From contig JAEUUP010000166.1 in the NCBI GenBank assembly GCA_016787525.1, positions 1-46,506 on the forward strand: a stretch of DNA of 46,506 nt, given 5' to 3'. This DNA is from Saprospiraceae bacterium. Its GTDB lineage: Bacteria > Bacteroidota > Bacteroidia > Chitinophagales > Saprospiraceae. A program made the translations under genes and the position numbers. The notes under the pieces are model-generated. The model was not told where the DNA came from. It did not search any database and saw only the letters and a list, made by a program, of their open reading frames with translations. Of the stretch, positions 44,532 to 46,506 are shown in pieces. Every line of letters starts with the position of its first letter. Within the stretch, counting starts at the first letter, position 1.

Positions 44532-44770
44532 GCAGCATTTTTCAAAAGCACTTTTGCACGTGCTTTGGTTAAACTGATGAATAAATCTAAGGCGAGTAAA
44601 CGTTCTAATTCTGCTTGCTCATCAGTATTGATTGTGCCGTTCTTCTTGTGATTTATCAGAAACTCGACACGTTCAGACATTTCTTTAGGTGCTTTGAGCC
44701 CGACGACTTTGTTGGGGTTCATTTGAGCAATGATGTCTGCTATATCGCTGAATGCTTCTGTAACTGTCAT
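44528..44770 (-). CDS. Small antitoxin-like protein of unknown function
   Basis: 80 residues from ATG 44770 (MTVTEAFSDIADIIAQMNPN). Pattern: short helix, KVVGLKAPKEMSERVEFLIN, acidic helix DEQAELERLLALDLFISL, KARAKVLLKNAA. Proteins of this size and pattern are common in cyanobacteria and Bacteroidota, often coupled to an HNH or PIN protein, which fits an antitoxin-like role. The coupled downstream frame (44394-44531) is decayed. It lies between cas4 and cas1, leftward. Confidence 0.55.
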   Translation of the reverse strand: MTVTEAFSDIADIIAQMNPNKVVGLKAPKEMSERVEFLINHKKNGTINTDEQAELERLLALDLFISLTKARAKVLLKNAA

Positions 44771-44867
44771 GTTTTTTAATTTTCTACAAAAATACATTTT
44801 TTTTCATCAAACACCACCCCTTACCAAAGGAATCCTACGGATCAGTAAAATTCTAATTCAATAGACA

Positions 44868-45875
44868 ATGAAACGGTCTTATTATCTATTCAATCCAGGG
44901 CGCATGAGTCGCAAGGACAACACACTGCATTTTGTCGTGACTGACGATGCGGGCAAAGAGGTGGATAAGAAAAATCTGCCCATCGAAACCATCGAAAACC
45001 TCTATATATTCGGTTCGGTGGATGCCAATTCTGCACTTTACAACTTCTTGGGTAAAGCGCAAGTGCCTGTGCATTTTTTCGATTACTACGAGCATTACTC
45101 TGGCTCGTTTATGCCCAAAGATTATCTGTTGGCGGGTAAAATGCAGGTGGAGCAAACCAAAGCCTATTTGTCGAAACCGAAACGATTGGCGATTGCACAG
45201 GCTTTTATTGAAGGTGCATCGTTCAATATGCTCAAAAACTTGAAGTATTACGACAAACGCGGTCGAGATGCCGAGCCATTGATTGAAAAAATCGAAGGCT
45301 ATCGTCAAAACATACCCCTCAGTAAAGATGTCGAAGAATTGATGGGTTTGGAAGGAAATTGTCGGCAGACGTATTACGATGGTTTCGACCTCATCATCAA
45401 CGATTTTACGATGGGCAATCGCGTCAAAAATCCGCCGTCGAATGAAGTCAACGCGCTGATTTCGTTTGGCAATGCGTTGGCATATACTTTGGCTCTCGAT
45501 ACGATTTATCACACCCAACTCAATCCAACCATTTCTTTTTTGCATCAACCGGGTGCAAGGCGATATTCGTTGGCGTTGGACATAGCCGAGATTTTTAAAC
45601 CCATCATGGTTGACCGCATGATTTTTAAACTCTTGAACAAACGCGAAATCAGAGCCGAACACTTCGATTCCAAGATGAATGGTTGTCGTTTGACCGATAA
45701 AGGTCGTGCCATCGTGGTGCGCGAGTGGGACGAACGACTCAAAGAGACCATCAAACACCGCACGCTCAACAAACCTGTGAGTTACAAGTATTTGGTGCGG
45801 TTGGAATGTTACAAATTGCAGAAATTCATCTTGGGTATAGATGCCCAATACAAACCGTTCAAGATTTGGTGGTAA
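44868..45875 (+). CDS. cas1: CRISPR integrase Cas1
   Basis: Integrates prespacers into the array with Cas2. 335 residues, the usual length for type I-B. N-terminus RSYYLFNPGRMSRKDNTLHF, then NLYIFGSVDANSALYNFLGK. The metal site is visible in NALISFGNALAYT (with a preceding Glu), LNPTISFLHQPG (His) and SLALDIAEIFKP (Asp). 96 bp before cas2. One decamer at 45314. The long frame on the opposite strand is a shadow. Confidence 0.97.
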   Translation: MKRSYYLFNPGRMSRKDNTLHFVVTDDAGKEVDKKNLPIETIENLYIFGSVDANSALYNFLGKAQVPVHFFDYYEHYSGSFMPKDYLLAGKMQVEQTKAYLSKPKRLAIAQAFIEGASFNMLKNLKYYDKRGRDAEPLIEKIEGYRQNIPLSKDVEELMGLEGNCRQTYYDGFDLIINDFTMGNRVKNPPSNEVNALISFGNALAYTLALDTIYHTQLNPTISFLHQPGARRYSLALDIAEIFKPIMVDRMIFKLLNKREIRAEHFDSKMNGCRLTDKGRAIVVREWDERLKETIKHRTLNKPVSYKYLVRLECYKLQKFILGIDAQYKPFKIWW

Positions 45876-45971
45876 AAGGCGATAGGTTTACAAAGTATCC
45901 GATACGTTCTGCGCACTGTCGCAAATCTTTGTGCTTACAATCTTTTTTCCTTGTGCTTAAAACTAAAAAAT

Positions 45972-46235
45972 ATGTATGTGATAGCCGTTTATGATTGTGG
46001 CGAAAAACGAGTGGCGAAGATGCTCAAATTGATGCGTCGTTATCTGATATGGATTCAGAACTCCGTATTCGAGGGCGAACTGTCGGGTGTGCAATTGAAA
46101 AAACTCAAAATAGAAGCCGCCGAGATTATGAATCCATCCGAAGACAGTTTGATTATCTTTACGAGTCGGCAGGAGCGATGGCTCGATAAAGAGGTACTCG
46201 GTCGAGAAAAAAACAAAACAGATAACTTTCTATAA
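45972..46235 (+). CDS. cas2: CRISPR adaptation protein Cas2
   Basis: About 87 residues from ATG 45972: MYVIAVYDCGEKRVAKMLKL, then MRRYLIWIQNSVFEGEL. The ferredoxin fold with Asp in VYD and the SVFEGEL motif are canonical. Ends 241 bp before the first array repeat. The cas1-cas2 gap contains a 39-bp stretch also found at 33212-33250. Confidence 0.95.
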   Translation: MYVIAVYDCGEKRVAKMLKLMRRYLIWIQNSVFEGELSGVQLKKLKIEAAEIMNPSEDSLIIFTSRQERWLDKEVLGREKNKTDNFL

Positions 46236-46476
46236 ATCGTTGATTGCGATGTGTTTATGCAGATTGGCGGTTGTCGGTCATTGAGTCGTGTACCAAATCC
46301 CCCCCTCAGTATCGAGCCAAAAACGGAATACCATTGACAATCAACGATTTAAAAAGTCGTCGCTGACAAGGGAAAATCGCATGATTGGACTTCGACGCAT
46401 TTTTCTGCTCATTTTAAGCAGGAATAGAGTAATTCCAATGTTGAATATCAATGTATTATACATATATTTGCAACAG
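46236..46476 (+). promoter_or_regulatory. CRISPR leader with array promoter
   Basis: 241 bp between cas2 and the first repeat. A complete Bacteroidota-type promoter abuts the array: TTG at 46441-46443, 19 bp, then TATATTTG at 46463-46470, so transcription starts at about the first repeat. New spacers should be inserted at this end. A decamer with seven C (46299-46311) lies in the leader. No other array leader is seen in the window. Confidence 0.85.
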
Positions 46477-46506
46477 ACTTTAATCGCACCACTTTGGAAT
46501 TGAAAC
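46477..46506 (+). CRISPR. First leader-proximal CRISPR repeat (window edge)
   Basis: One full 30-bp repeat, identical and in the same orientation as those at 1-5450, ending exactly on the last base of the window. If the molecule is circular this repeat is the same as the one at 1-30, the array is a single one of 83 repeats, and the circle is 46476 bp. Confidence 0.97.

Larger units (their letters stand above)
96..46311. repeat. Dispersed decamer TACTGAGGGG (40 copies, G-run 4-7)
   Basis: Rightward copies start at 96, 2557, 5819, 9367, 11530, 12256, 14449, 14740, 16834, 17465, 22062, 22228, 24314, 25258, 30091, 33938, 34699, 39866, 40332, 41261 and 44233. Complementary copies (CCCCTCAGTA) lie at about 3284, 10322, 13716, 16674, 21261, 24632, 25704, 25917, 27327, 27760, 28205, 29140, 29582, 31635, 39032, 39203, 40026, 45314 and 46299. 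By my count the G-run is 4 in 17, 5 in 18, 6 in 3 and 7 in 2. Most are followed by T. A given 10-mer is expected about 0.1 times here by chance. Both strands and coding as well as intergenic sites are used. They encode different peptides (TEG, LRG, PLS) depending on frame. Function unknown; uptake signal, recombination or methylation site are possibilities. Confidence 0.95.

Noticed and set aside
44886-45848. 320-codon leftward frame opposite cas1
   Set aside because: Exact antisense shadow of a well-recognised cas1 gene.
8447-46476. Insertion sequences, complete transposases or tRNA genes
   Set aside because: None recognised on either strand; the only recombinase trace is the remnant at 5473-5796.
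46477-46506. A second, separate CRISPR array starting at the right edge
   Set aside because: Only one repeat is seen, the left array lacks a leader, and both window ends fall on repeat borders; one array on a circle is simpler.

Overview
The window reads as DNA of a Bacteroidota bacterium. It is A+T-rich, several promoters carry the Bacteroidota -7 box TAnnTTTG, there is an OMP_b-brl_3-type TonB receptor, and the gene families (class III PHA synthase, homogentisate catabolism, Cst1/Cst2-type cas genes) fit that phylum. It is most simply a complete circular plasmid of about 46.5 kb, cut inside its CRISPR array. The sequence starts on the first base of a CRISPR repeat and ends on the last base of one. 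The left array has no leader in view and the right leader is followed by a single repeat. A Rep_3-type initiator, 22-bp iterons and a parA/RHH partition pair are present. Circularity is inferred, not shown.

Layout. 1-5450: 83 repeats and 82 spacers. 5473-5796: remnant of a serine recombinase. 6035-8446: TonB-type outer-membrane receptor behind a doubled operator. 8783-12772: MarR regulator and tyrosine/homogentisate catabolism (hmgA, fahA, flavin reductase), with the same palindrome at both promoters. 13195-16617: leftward PHA granule operon (phasin, phaE, phaC). 16869-18155: porin. 18516-20849: HxlR regulator divergent from an SDR and a quinone-oxidoreductase-like enzyme. 20925-28345: DUF2798 protein, Nudix-type regulator divergent from a GH79-like glycosidase, SDR, secreted alpha/beta hydrolase, glycerate kinase. 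28509-32732: plasmid backbone (Bro-N protein, rep, iterons, par). 33502-46476: type I-B CRISPR-Cas locus (WYL regulator, cas6, cas8b1-cas7-cas5-cas3, cas4, cas1, cas2, leader), interrupted by higBA remnants, a minisatellite and small genes.

The most interesting element lies between cas6 and cas8. On the minus strand at about 36180-36306 there is one degenerate CRISPR repeat (27 of 30 bases kept, split by five extra bases), a spacer-like segment and an intrinsic terminator. The first 11 nt of this pseudo-spacer match, next to a CCT PAM-like triplet, the promoter region of cas8 at 36524-36534. This is the architecture of a crRNA-like regulator (CreA/CreR type) that would turn Cascade onto its own promoter.

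A second genome-scale signal is the decamer TACTGAGGGG (G-run 4-7). It occurs 40 times on both strands, inside genes and between them, roughly once per 1.1 kb. Three CRISPR spacers carry it too, at about the same density, which suggests that the targeted elements share the motif with the host. It behaves like an uptake-type or other dispersed recognition word. Three intergenic elements of 147-166 bp with conserved ends and different central palindromes form another repeat family.
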